Source: Pelomonas sp036404855
Lineage (GTDB): Bacteria > Pseudomonadota > Gammaproteobacteria > Burkholderiales > Burkholderiaceae_C
NCBI RefSeq assembly: GCF_036404855.1
Contig: NZ_DASWYS010000359.1
Coordinates: 1 to 12,482, forward strand
Direction: 5' to 3'
Length of the DNA stretch: 12,482 nucleotides
Part shown: piece after piece, positions 5,673 through 11,996 of the stretch
How positions within the stretch are numbered: position 1 is the first letter of the stretch
How the letters are laid out: each line of letters begins with the position of its first letter
Translations under genes and position numbers: made by a program
Notes under the pieces: generated by a model
Told to the model about the DNA's origin: nothing
The model's database searches: none
What the model saw: the letters and a program-made list of their open reading frames with translations, nothing else

Positions 5673-7526
5673 TCACTGGGCGGCGATCAGCGCTTCCATC
5701 TCGTCCATGATGCTGTCCATGCGCTTGATCACGGCCTGGTAGGGCGCCGGGGTCGCCATATCCAGGCCAGCCTTCTTCAGGGCCTGGTAGGGCGGCACCG
5801 AACCGCCGCTGGCAAGCAGCTTCAGGTAGTTGTCACGGGCACCGGGCTTGCCCTCCAGGATCTCCTCGGCGAAATGCAGCGCGGCCGTGATGGAGGTCGC
5901 GTACTGGTAGACGTAAAACGGCCGGTAGAAGTGCGGGATGAAGGCCCACTCCTGGCAATACAGCGGGTCGATCTTCATGACGCCCGTGGCATCGCCGTGA
6001 TATTCCTTCAGCAGCTTGCAGTAGATCTCGGTGAAGCGCTTGCCGTTCAGCGCCTCGCCCTTCGCCGCGGCGTCGTGCGTGTTGAGCTCGAACTCGCCGA
6101 ACATGGCCTGGCGGAAGAAGGTGCCGCGCAGCCGCTCCAGCGCATAGCCGAGCTGGTAGAGCTTCTCCTCCTTGCTTCCAGCCTGACCACGCATGTAGTG
6201 GCTCAGCAGCACCTCGTTGGCGGTGGAGGCCACCTCGGCAACGAACAAGGAGTAGTTCGCCGTCTCGTAGGGCTGGGCGCGGTTGGCCATGGCTGTGTGC
6301 ATGGCATGGCCCCACTCGTGGGCAAAGGTGCTGACCGAGTCGAACTCGCCCTGGTGGTTCAGGAACACGAAAGGTGGCGCGTCGTAGACGCCGTCCTGGT
6401 AGGCCCCCCCGCTCTTGCCGGGGGCCGGCAGCGCATGCATGGTGTTGGCTTTGAATGTGGTCTTCAGCAGGGACAGGTAGTCCTCGCCCAGCGGCTGTGT
6501 GGCCGCCAGCGTCAACGCGGCGGCATCGTCCAGGCTGTAGTGCTTCTTCTGCGTGACCAGGGCCGGGTAGATGTCGTAGTAGTGCAGGTCCGGTAGACCG
6601 AGCATCTTCTGGCGCAGCTTGAAGTAGCGGTGCAGCGTGGGCAGGCCCTTGTGCACCTCGGCCACCAGCGTGCGGTAGACGGACTCGGGAATCTCCTCTC
6701 CGCCGAGGCTCATTGCCACCGCGCTGGGGTAGCGGCGCAGCTTGGCCATGACGGTGTCGTCCTGCACCACATTGCCCAGCGTCACGCCGTAGGTGTCCTC
6801 ATACTGACCAATGGCGCCGAAGAAGGCGTCGAACACCTGCTTGCGGACCGCGCGGTCCGGGTGCTGGCGAAGCAAGCCGTACTTGGTGTCGTCCACCCTC
6901 TCGGTCTTGCCGTCCACCGTCAGTTCGGGCCACCGAGTGTTCGCGTTGAACAGCAGTGTGCGGGCGTCGCCGGTGGCACTGCGCACCGGCGACAGCGCGG
7001 CAATCACGGCCTCGCTTTGAGCACTCAAGGTGTGCCTGGCCTGGCGCAGGCTGTTGCGCAGGTGCTCGGCGTGCTTATTCAACCCTGGCTCGGCCCTCAG
7101 GAAGGCGGCCACCTTGGCCTCACCCAGCGACTGGATCTCGGGCTCCAGCCACGCGATGGTGCTGTGGTACTCACCGTCCAGTTGGCCGGCCAGATTGCTG
7201 CGCTCCTGGTTGGCGGCGTCCCGGTTGTCGGTGGACTGCTTCATGCTGGCGTAAACACGCAAGCGCTCGTAGCGCCGGTTGGCAGCGCTGACGGCGTCCA
7301 GCCCGGCGCGCAGACTCTTGGCACTCGTGCCCAGCGTGCCCTTCAACGCGGCAAGCTTGGGGAGGTCGGCCAGCAGGGCCTTGCGGGCCGACTCCCAATC
7401 GGCGTCGCTGGCGTAAAGAGGGTTCAGGTTCCAGACAGTGGGCAGCGGCTCGGCGCCCAGGGCATGGCCGCCAAAGGCCAGGCCGAGGCAGAGGACGACA
7501 GCACGGGGAAGGGGCAATCGCTTCAT
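5673..7526 (-). CDS. pepF: Exported M3-family zinc oligoendopeptidase F
   Basis: A 617-residue zinc metallopeptidase that cleaves oligopeptides, family M3 (PepF/thimet oligopeptidase-like). The zinc motif H-E-W-G-H lies at residues 403-407 within FAHEWGHAMHT. The third ligand is probably Glu431 in FVAEVASTANE. The N-terminal helical region (residues 45-200) and the C-terminal YQYATSITAALHF segment fit the family, and length is normal. Residues 1-25 read as a Sec signal peptide (MKRLPLPRAV, hydrophobic core, ALGA-EP), so the enzyme is likely periplasmic, unlike the cytosolic Lactococcus PepF. The start ATG is preceded by a pyrimidine-rich tract instead of a Shine-Dalgarno site. The call to the M3 family is firm; the symbol pepF reflects closest resemblance and is less firm. 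Confidence 0.93.
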   Translation of the reverse strand: MKRLPLPRAVVLCLGLAFGGHALGAEPLPTVWNLNPLYASDADWESARKALLADLPKLAALKGTLGTSAKSLRAGLDAVSAANRRYERLRVYASMKQSTDNRDAANQERSNLAGQLDGEYHSTIAWLEPEIQSLGEAKVAAFLRAEPGLNKHAEHLRNSLRQARHTLSAQSEAVIAALSPVRSATGDARTLLFNANTRWPELTVDGKTERVDDTKYGLLRQHPDRAVRKQVFDAFFGAIGQYEDTYGVTLGNVVQDDTVMAKLRRYPSAVAMSLGGEEIPESVYRTLVAEVHKGLPTLHRYFKLRQKMLGLPDLHYYDIYPALVTQKKHYSLDDAAALTLAATQPLGEDYLSLLKTTFKANTMHALPAPGKSGGAYQDGVYDAPPFVFLNHQGEFDSVSTFAHEWGHAMHTAMANRAQPYETANYSLFVAEVASTANEVLLSHYMRGQAGSKEEKLYQLGYALERLRGTFFRQAMFGEFELNTHDAAAKGEALNGKRFTEIYCKLLKEYHGDATGVMKIDPLYCQEWAFIPHFYRPFYVYQYATSITAALHFAEEILEGKPGARDNYLKLLASGGSVPPYQALKKAGLDMATPAPYQAVIKRMDSIMDEMEALIAAQ

Positions 7527-7571
7527 GAAAGGAAGAGCGGAATGGAAGGAAGGCGCGCAGTGTCGCGCGCC
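7527..7571 (-). promoter_or_regulatory. Leader hairpin and pyrimidine tract before the oligoendopeptidase
   Basis: Directly upstream of the peptidase ATG, the minus strand carries about 25 bases that are mostly C and T (7527-7551). This is preceded by a perfect 7-bp hairpin, GGCGCGC/GCGCGCC with a 6-base loop (7552-7571). No Shine-Dalgarno sequence is present. A pyrimidine leader could recruit ribosomal protein S1. Alternatively the hairpin plus pyrimidine tract may be a weak terminator for transcription arriving from the accessory block. Confidence 0.35.
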
Positions 7572-7679
7572 AGTCGCCGACTGACCGAAGTGATGCCGGG
7601 TAAACCCAGGTGTACTGCGGCTCGGGCTGCGCCCGCAAGCGTCGCGGGCGGCCGGCCACCGCCAACGACGACGCAGGCT

Positions 7680-7994
7680 TCACTGCTTGCAGAGCTTGTC
7701 CATCGGCAAGCGACCGTCGCGGCAGTCCTCGTCGTCGAGGCGCAGCACCATCGTTGCCTGGCTGCCGTGGGCGACCTTCATTCTTCCGTTCTCGACGACG
7801 TAGGTTGCTTGATGGACCGGGCCGACAATGCCGGGCTCGACCCGGCCGTTGGCGTGGAACTACAGGCCTCCCTCCTCCTTCTTGCCGTAGGGTCCCAGCA
7901 GGCCGTGGCCACAGGCGGCAAGCGACGCGAGAACAGCAGCCGCAAGGGCCTCCGAGAGGCCTCTGCTAAAGGCATCTGCGAAAGGCAGCGACAT
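7680..7994 (-). pseudogene. Small lipoprotein gene broken by an in-frame amber codon
   Basis: One minus-strand frame encodes a 104-position product with a single TAG at 7860-7862 (position 45). Before the stop, MSLPFADAFSRGLSEALAAA leads into a lipobox, LASLAAC, with Cys28, then GHGLLGPYGKKEEGGL. After the stop the same frame continues for 59 codons with FHANGRVEPGIVG, ATYVVENGRMKVAHG, MVLRLDDEDC and LPMDKLCKQ, ending at TGA 7680-7682. The second part reads as a small beta-rich domain of the kind found in short lipoproteins, and YFHANGRVE would be natural if the stop were a tyrosine codon. A GGGGAG motif lies 12 bases before the ATG. A sequencing error at the TAG, or stop-codon readthrough, would also explain it. 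Function is unknown. Confidence 0.6.
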
Positions 7995-8020
7995 ACATGG
8001 CGTGCTCCCCGGCAAGCAGA

Positions 8021-8248
8021 TCAGGGCAGCCGGGCCAGCGTACTGCCGTCCAAGGCGCGCAGCGTGTACGACTCCACGCCGGTCACGATCGTGCTGCCGC
8101 CAGATCCGGGTTGCACATCGACGATCTTCAACACCGCTTCGAGGCTGAAGTCGCGACCCACTGTCTGGTGGCACACCGCCTGAGCCTGCGTCGCCGGCAC
8201 GCGCCAGATCCGCGCTGCCTCGCCGTTGGCGAAGCCAGCCTGCTCACA
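8021..8248 (-). pseudogene. Out-of-frame coding remnant or small ORF at the 3' end of the lipoprotein gene
   Basis: This frame overlaps the last bases of the upstream lipoprotein gene and ends at TGA 8021-8023. It is a 75-codon stretch reading CEQAGFANGEAARIWRV, QAVCHQTVGRDFSLEAVLKI and ESYTLRALDGSTLARLP. By my count 63 of 75 codons end in G or C, as in genuine genes of this window, and the product looks like a folded beta-rich protein. However, there is no ATG, and the only internal start is a GTG at 8200 without a good ribosome site. Upstream of 8248 the frame dissolves into arginine-rich shadow sequence. Three explanations fit: a +1 frameshift separating it from the lipoprotein gene, a small lipoprotein that lost its signal peptide (its Cys being the former lipobox), or a short gene from the GTG. 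I cannot choose between them. Confidence 0.45.
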
Positions 8249-9257
8249 GCGTCGGCGCCTTCGAGTTCTTGCTGGCCTTCTCGACCTCCTGCGTGCGCCG
8301 CTGCAGGTCGATCTGGCTGAGCGCCTGCTCGGTGCTCGTGATCGCGCGATAACCGCCGGCCTGATCGACCACCCCGACCTGCATCCGGTCGACCAGTCCG
8401 GGGTTCGCCCTCTGCGGGAAGAGCATCGCCTGGACGACGATGCCGCAGTCGGGCGACAGCGTGACGCCAGCGTCCGGATCCGAACTGCCCATGCAGCGAC
8501 CGTAGAGCGGCGAAGTCTCTGTGATGAGCCGGCCGAAAGGGTCGTAGGCCCAGCGCAGCAGCGGCAGTCGGCCGCTTGAGGCCTTTTGGTCCTGCGTCGG
8601 CCTGCCGTATTTCTTCAGCAGAGCTGAGGTCAAGCTGTCGATGGTCGGCGTCTGATCGGCGGCGAAGCGCTCCTCGCGCGCCACGCTGACGACCCTTTCC
8701 TGCCCCTGCAGGCCCATCGTTGCCGCATACCACTTCATCTGCCCGGGCTTCAGGTCTTCCCGCACCGCATTGCTGCCGCGCGCGATCGTGTCGCGCTGCA
8801 TGTCCTGCAGGATCTGCTTGCTGGACTTGACGACGCGCGGCTCCGCGATCCGGGCAACGAAGCCCTGGCGCAGCGTTGCGGCGGTCGGCGCCTTGAGGTT
8901 GAAACCACGGCCGGTCGCGGGGCCGGCCACCAGCAGTGGATTGCTGCACAGCACCGCGTTCATCGCCTCCTCGTAGGTGAGCCCGGGACGCACGCCGACG
9001 ACGTCGTCGACGGCAGCGTTCTCGGCGCGGGGCGGCGACACGATCTTCGCCGGGCAGGCCACGTCGGCGCGCGCCTGGCGCGCGACTTCCTCTGCCGACG
9101 CGCTCTGTTCGGTGCCTGCGGAAGACGGCGACTTGCCGGTGGCCGGCTTGGCTGCGGCCAGCGGCGGCGCGACCGGCTCCGACTTTCCGCATCCCGCGAG
9201 CGCGGCTGCGAGGCCGATGCTCAGAGCAAAGGCCGAGGGGCTTGCCCATCCAGTCAT
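8244..9257 (-). CDS. Putative lipoprotein of unknown function
   Basis: A 337-residue predicted lipoprotein I do not recognise. The start ATG (complement of 9255-9257) has a strong AGGAGG ribosome site 6 bases upstream. Residues 1-22 are a lipoprotein signal ending in ALAGC, with the lipidated cysteine at 23, then a low-complexity Ala/Pro/Ser linker to about residue 55. The remaining protein is mixed alpha/beta, with segments such as VGVRPGLTYEEAMNAVLC and LTSALLKKYGRPTQ (the latter a pattern often seen in small envelope proteins). It has a few cysteines (CPAK, AVLCSN, GRCMGS, PDCGIV) that could pair as disulfides in the periplasm. The C-terminus is a charged helix, ending KASKNSKAPTL. It follows the duplicated-domain gene by 39 bases on the same strand, so the two probably form one operon. 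Confidence 0.82.
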   Translation of the reverse strand: MTGWASPSAFALSIGLAAALAGCGKSEPVAPPLAAAKPATGKSPSSAGTEQSASAEEVARQARADVACPAKIVSPPRAENAAVDDVVGVRPGLTYEEAMNAVLCSNPLLVAGPATGRGFNLKAPTAATLRQGFVARIAEPRVVKSSKQILQDMQRDTIARGSNAVREDLKPGQMKWYAATMGLQGQERVVSVAREERFAADQTPTIDSLTSALLKKYGRPTQDQKASSGRLPLLRWAYDPFGRLITETSPLYGRCMGSSDPDAGVTLSPDCGIVVQAMLFPQRANPGLVDRMQVGVVDQAGGYRAITSTEQALSQIDLQRRTQEVEKASKNSKAPTL

Positions 9258-9267
9258 GAATGCCTCC

Positions 9268-9279
9268 TGATCCGGATCA
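9268..9279. promoter_or_regulatory. 12-bp perfect palindrome just before the lipoprotein ribosome site
   Basis: TGATCCGGATCA is a perfect 12-bp palindrome in the 39-base gap between the two minus-strand genes, ending 10 bases before the lipoprotein ATG and touching its AGGAGG site. It could be a protein-binding site or a small RNA stem that limits ribosome access. A chance occurrence is possible. Confidence 0.3.
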
Positions 9280-9296
9280 AAACGCGGCCCTTGCCG

Positions 9297-10460
9297 CTAC
9301 TTCTTGAATGCCTTGAGGACGTCGACGACCTTGTTGATCGTCTGCGCGACATCGGGCGCGGCAACGCCGCCAGGCGTCGCCATGCCGCTCGACAGGTTCG
9401 AGAAGCTCAGCGCGTAGTCGTGCACGGAGCGCACCTGCGTCGGGCCGACAAGGCCGAGCTGCACGACCGTCATGTCCTGCGAGAACACCCGGCCTGGGTG
9501 GCTACGGCGGACGCTGTACTGCAGCGTTGATTCGAACGTGGCCTCGCGCGATTCGCCCGGCGCGAGGCGGAACTGCGGATCCGCGGAGGCGCCATCGACG
9601 ACCCCGATGCCGGCCACCTTGGAGGCCCACCGGTACGCTTGACCCGTTTCGTCGCTGACGGCGCTGCTGCCCTTGCGCCAGCCGAGGATCAGCGGCTCCG
9701 CGCCGGCATTCGTGAAGCGCACCGTGACGCGCACCGTCTGGTAAGCCGTGACGTTGCCGGACTGCGTGACGTTGACGCGCACGGCCTGGGCGATGAGCGG
9801 CCCCGCCGCCTGGCACGAGCCCGGTGCTGCACCGGCGCAGCTGCCGATGTCGCCGGCTGTGGTCGGCGGCGGCGGAGAGAGCGCCACCGTCGCATCGCGC
9901 GGACCGGCGGCAAATCCCGAGGTCCCAGTCAGCCCGGTGAATCCCACGGCGTGGTCGCGCAACTCGCGCACCTGCTGGGCGCCGACGAGACCGAGTTCGA
10001 CGATCGTGATGTCGTGCGAGAACACGTTGCCGGCGACCTGGCGCCGCATGCTGTACTGCAGGACGCCGTCGAACGAGGCCTCGCGAGATTCGCCCGGAGC
10101 GAGCTGGAACTGCGGATCAGCGCTGCCACGGGCGACGACGCCAATTCCGTAGGCCTTGGCCGACCACCGGTAGGCGAGTCCCTGGTTGTCGGAAACCGCG
10201 CTCGAACGGTCGCGATAGCCCAGGATGAGTGGGCGGTCGCTGACGTTGGTGAAACGCACCGTCGTGCGCACTCCCTGGTAGGCGGTGACGTTGTCTTGCC
10301 GCGTGACGTTCACCTTGACGACGGCGGCCGTGAACGGCCCGAGGTTTCGGCAGTTCGCCACGCCAGCACATGGGTCGCCGGCGCCCATCGCCACGGGCAG
10401 GGTGAGGGCCGCCAACAGCCCGGCGGCAAAGGATCGGATCGAAGGCAGGACATGGCGCAT
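9297..10460 (-). CDS. Secreted protein with two tandem copies of one uncharacterised domain
   Basis: A 387-residue exported protein I cannot assign to a named family. The ATG at complement 10458-10460 has a GGAG site 9 bases upstream and is preferred to an in-frame TTG at 10478. Residues 1-27 are a signal peptide (hydrophobic core AAGLLAALTLPVAMGA). The mature part is an internal duplication offset by 179 residues. Copy 1 spans about residues 31-174 and copy 2 about 208-353, joined by a Gly/Pro-rich linker (SPPPPTTAGD). Each copy opens with a close cysteine pair (C31/C37; C208/C215). Each then shows NVT...NVTAYQ, VRFTN, LILG, SSAVSD, AYRW, ADPQF.LAPGESREA.F, QYS.RR and LGLVG. The alternating hydrophobic strands suggest a beta-sandwich, possibly Ig-like, which is inference. 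It begins a minus-strand unit divergent from the LuxR-type regulator. Confidence 0.85.
   Translation of the reverse strand: MRHVLPSIRSFAAGLLAALTLPVAMGAGDPCAGVANCRNLGPFTAAVVKVNVTRQDNVTAYQGVRTTVRFTNVSDRPLILGYRDRSSAVSDNQGLAYRWSAKAYGIGVVARGSADPQFQLAPGESREASFDGVLQYSMRRQVAGNVFSHDITIVELGLVGAQQVRELRDHAVGFTGLTGTSGFAAGPRDATVALSPPPPTTAGDIGSCAGAAPGSCQAAGPLIAQAVRVNVTQSGNVTAYQTVRVTVRFTNAGAEPLILGWRKGSSAVSDETGQAYRWASKVAGIGVVDGASADPQFRLAPGESREATFESTLQYSVRRSHPGRVFSQDMTVVQLGLVGPTQVRSVHDYALSFSNLSSGMATPGGVAAPDVAQTINKVVDVLKAFKK
9402..9839 (-). repeat. Second copy of the duplicated domain
   Basis: This encodes residues 208-353 of the secreted protein. It matches the first copy throughout, with identical blocks such as GNVTAYQ-like, SSAVSD, ADPQF, LAPGESREA and LGLVG at a constant offset of 179 residues. 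Boundaries are set by the opening cysteine pair and the last matching aromatic segment. Confidence 0.85.
9939..10370 (-). repeat. First copy of the duplicated domain
   Basis: This encodes residues 31-174 of the secreted protein. Protein similarity to the second copy is high across the whole unit, but many codons differ, so the duplication is not very recent or has been diversified at silent sites. Confidence 0.85.
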
Positions 10461-10523
10461 CGAAGGGACTCCATGCAACGGGAAGCACGGGCTGAAGCCC
10501 GCATGTCTGCGAGGCTAGGGATC

Positions 10524-10570
10524 GGTGCGCCGCAGCGCACCTCCCGAATGGGAGGAATCTGATAGATTCC
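10524..10570 (+). promoter_or_regulatory. Chain of three overlapping perfect inverted repeats in a divergent promoter region
   Basis: Three perfect inverted repeats lie end to end, each sharing two bases with the next. They are GGTGCGC/GCGCACC with a 4-base spacer (10524-10541), CCTCCC/GGGAGG with a 4-base spacer (10540-10555), and GGAATCT/AGATTCC with a 3-base spacer (10554-10570). The block fills a large part of the 136-base gap between the divergent secreted-protein and LuxR-type genes. The third repeat covers TGATAGATT, a possible extended -10 for the regulator, 29 bases before its ATG. The likely role is an operator, perhaps for the neighbouring regulator, or a structured leader; both are inference. 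Confidence 0.6.
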
Positions 10571-10596
10571 CGCGACCGGGGCACCCTGGAGCGGAA

Positions 10597-11733
10597 ATGT
10601 CACACCGGCTGAGCGAGGAGTTGAGTGACGCCGTCTCGCGCGCCGCGCTCGAACCCGATGCCTGGCACGATGTGATGGAGCTGATGAGCGAGCGCTTTCC
10701 GTCGGCGGCGCAGACCTTCTACTTCCTGCACCTCGAGCCCCGCCGGGTGCGACCGGTGCGGCTCGTCGGCGTGGCGCCGCGCTGGGTCGAGACCTTCGAC
10801 TCCCTCTATTTCGCCAGCGACAACCCCTGGATCCGCATGACGGGTCGCCTGCATCGCCCGGGCATTGTTCGGACCAACGAGCGCCTCGACCGCCTGCTCG
10901 GCGAAGATGGCGCGCTCTACCGCTCTTCGTATTACAACGACTGGATGCGGCCACAGGGCTTTCGCTACACGATCGGCTGCACGTTGCTCGCCGAATCAGG
11001 CCTCGTCGCCAACATCACGCTTTTGCGTGAGCCCGACCGGCCGACGTTCGACGAGGGCGAAGTCGCAGATTTCGAGCGTCTGAGCCGGCTGATGACGCGC
11101 TCGCTGCAGACAGGCGTGCGTCTCGAACGCGCCGAGAACGATCAGGTGGGCATCCGTGCGCTCGATGCGCTGCCGCGCGCAGTGGCGCTGGTCGACGCGG
11201 AGCAACGCCTGGTCTACGCGAACCGCGAGATGGACGCGCTGCTGCGCGTCCGCCGGGGGCTCGAGGTGCACCAGGGCGCCCTTCGAGCCGTTTGGTACGA
11301 GGCGCAGCCCCGACTCGGGGCCTGCATCGAAGGGGCGCTGAGCGCCGATGTGAATGCAGCGACGGCACCAGCTTCCGTGTTGCTGACGCCGCCCGGCCAG
11401 CCGGCGCAGGTGCTGCATGCCACCCCGGTTGCCGGCACCCTCGGGCGCTACCTTCCTGCGCGGCGCCTGGTCCTGCTGATGGTGATCGGCGGCGAGACCG
11501 ATCCACGTGCCTCGTGCGACGAGCTGCGTCGTTGCTACGGATTCACGCTGGCCGAGGCACGTCTGGCGCAGTCCCTGGCCGGCGGCCGCGGCCTGCGCCA
11601 GGCTGCGGCGGAACTCGGCATCGCCTACGGCACGGCGAAGGTCTGCCTCAAGACCGTGTTTCAGAAGGCCGGCGTGCACAGCCAGGCCGAGCTGGTTGCG
11701 CGCATGCTGCGCATCACGACGGCGCTGAAGTAG
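10597..11733 (+). CDS. LuxR-type transcriptional regulator with N-terminal sensor region
   Basis: A 378-residue transcription factor. The C-terminal part is a LuxR/GerE-type helix-turn-helix: YGFTLAEARLAQSLAGGRG (from residue 313), RQAAAELGIAYGTAKVCLK with the recognition helix about 344-356, then FQKAGVHSQAELVARM. Residues 1-180 form a sensor-like domain seen in LuxR-type solo regulators, with DNPWIRMTGRLHRPG, SSYYNDWMRPQGF and an aliphatic stretch TIGCTLLAESG. The middle contains a PAS-like stretch, ALPRAVALVDAEQRLVYANREM (about residues 190-212, quoted in part). It does not show the typical acyl-homoserine-lactone-binding domain. The ATG at 10597 has GGAG 5 bases upstream; the in-frame ATG at 10525 lacks such a site and lies inside the inverted repeats. 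It likely controls the divergent operon and perhaps itself. The signal is unknown. Confidence 0.9.
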   Translation: MSHRLSEELSDAVSRAALEPDAWHDVMELMSERFPSAAQTFYFLHLEPRRVRPVRLVGVAPRWVETFDSLYFASDNPWIRMTGRLHRPGIVRTNERLDRLLGEDGALYRSSYYNDWMRPQGFRYTIGCTLLAESGLVANITLLREPDRPTFDEGEVADFERLSRLMTRSLQTGVRLERAENDQVGIRALDALPRAVALVDAEQRLVYANREMDALLRVRRGLEVHQGALRAVWYEAQPRLGACIEGALSADVNAATAPASVLLTPPGQPAQVLHATPVAGTLGRYLPARRLVLLMVIGGETDPRASCDELRRCYGFTLAEARLAQSLAGGRGLRQAAAELGIAYGTAKVCLKTVFQKAGVHSQAELVARMLRITTALK

Positions 11734-11996
11734 CCGCACCGCACGAGCAGCAGCACGCCATCGACGATGAGCGAGTCTTGACCCGGCTCGAAGACCGTCC
11801 AACGTGCCGCCCCAGATAGGTCGTTTCGCGCGCTCACCCAGCAAGGATCTGACGGACTGGAAAACGTCCCCGTCCAGCCCAGGCACGCCAACATTCGAAC
11901 AAGCCGCTCGACAGGGGCCGAGGAGAGAATCACGACCTGGACGGCTCCGGTCGGCTGAACAGCCTGTCCCTTACAGCTGGTGCCGTCAGACTCCTC
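11734..11996. other. 263-base spacer without a convincing gene
   Basis: No frame here has a start, ribosome site and recognisable product together. On the minus strand a short run reads RWTVFEPGQDSLIVDG then VLLLVRCG (about 11736-11808) and looks protein-like. It continues straight into antisense of the LuxR-type gene without a sensible end, so it is at most a remnant. An 8-bp inverted repeat CCGTCCAG/CTGGACGG (11870-11877 with 11937-11944) has a 59-base spacer and may be chance. The promoter of truD should be here, but no clear hexamers were found. Confidence 0.5.

Noticed and set aside
6630..8183. Plus-strand 517-codon open frame opposite the oligoendopeptidase
   Set aside because: The minus strand has a complete M3 peptidase with HEWGH. 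The plus-strand frame has no recognisable motif and runs on into the pseudogene region.
8128..9249. Alternative 373-codon minus-strand frame over the lipoprotein gene
   Set aside because: It is arginine-rich and has no signal peptide, while the frame starting at 9257 has AGGAGG and a perfect lipobox.
10489..10500. GGGCT/AGCCC inverted repeat near the start of the duplicated-domain gene
   Set aside because: The arms are short, with a 2-base centre. It is separate from the three chained repeats and not distinctive in this composition.
11870..11944. 8-bp inverted repeat CCGTCCAG/CTGGACGG in the spacer before truD
   Set aside because: The 59-base spacing and lack of extension make a chance match likely in GC-rich DNA.
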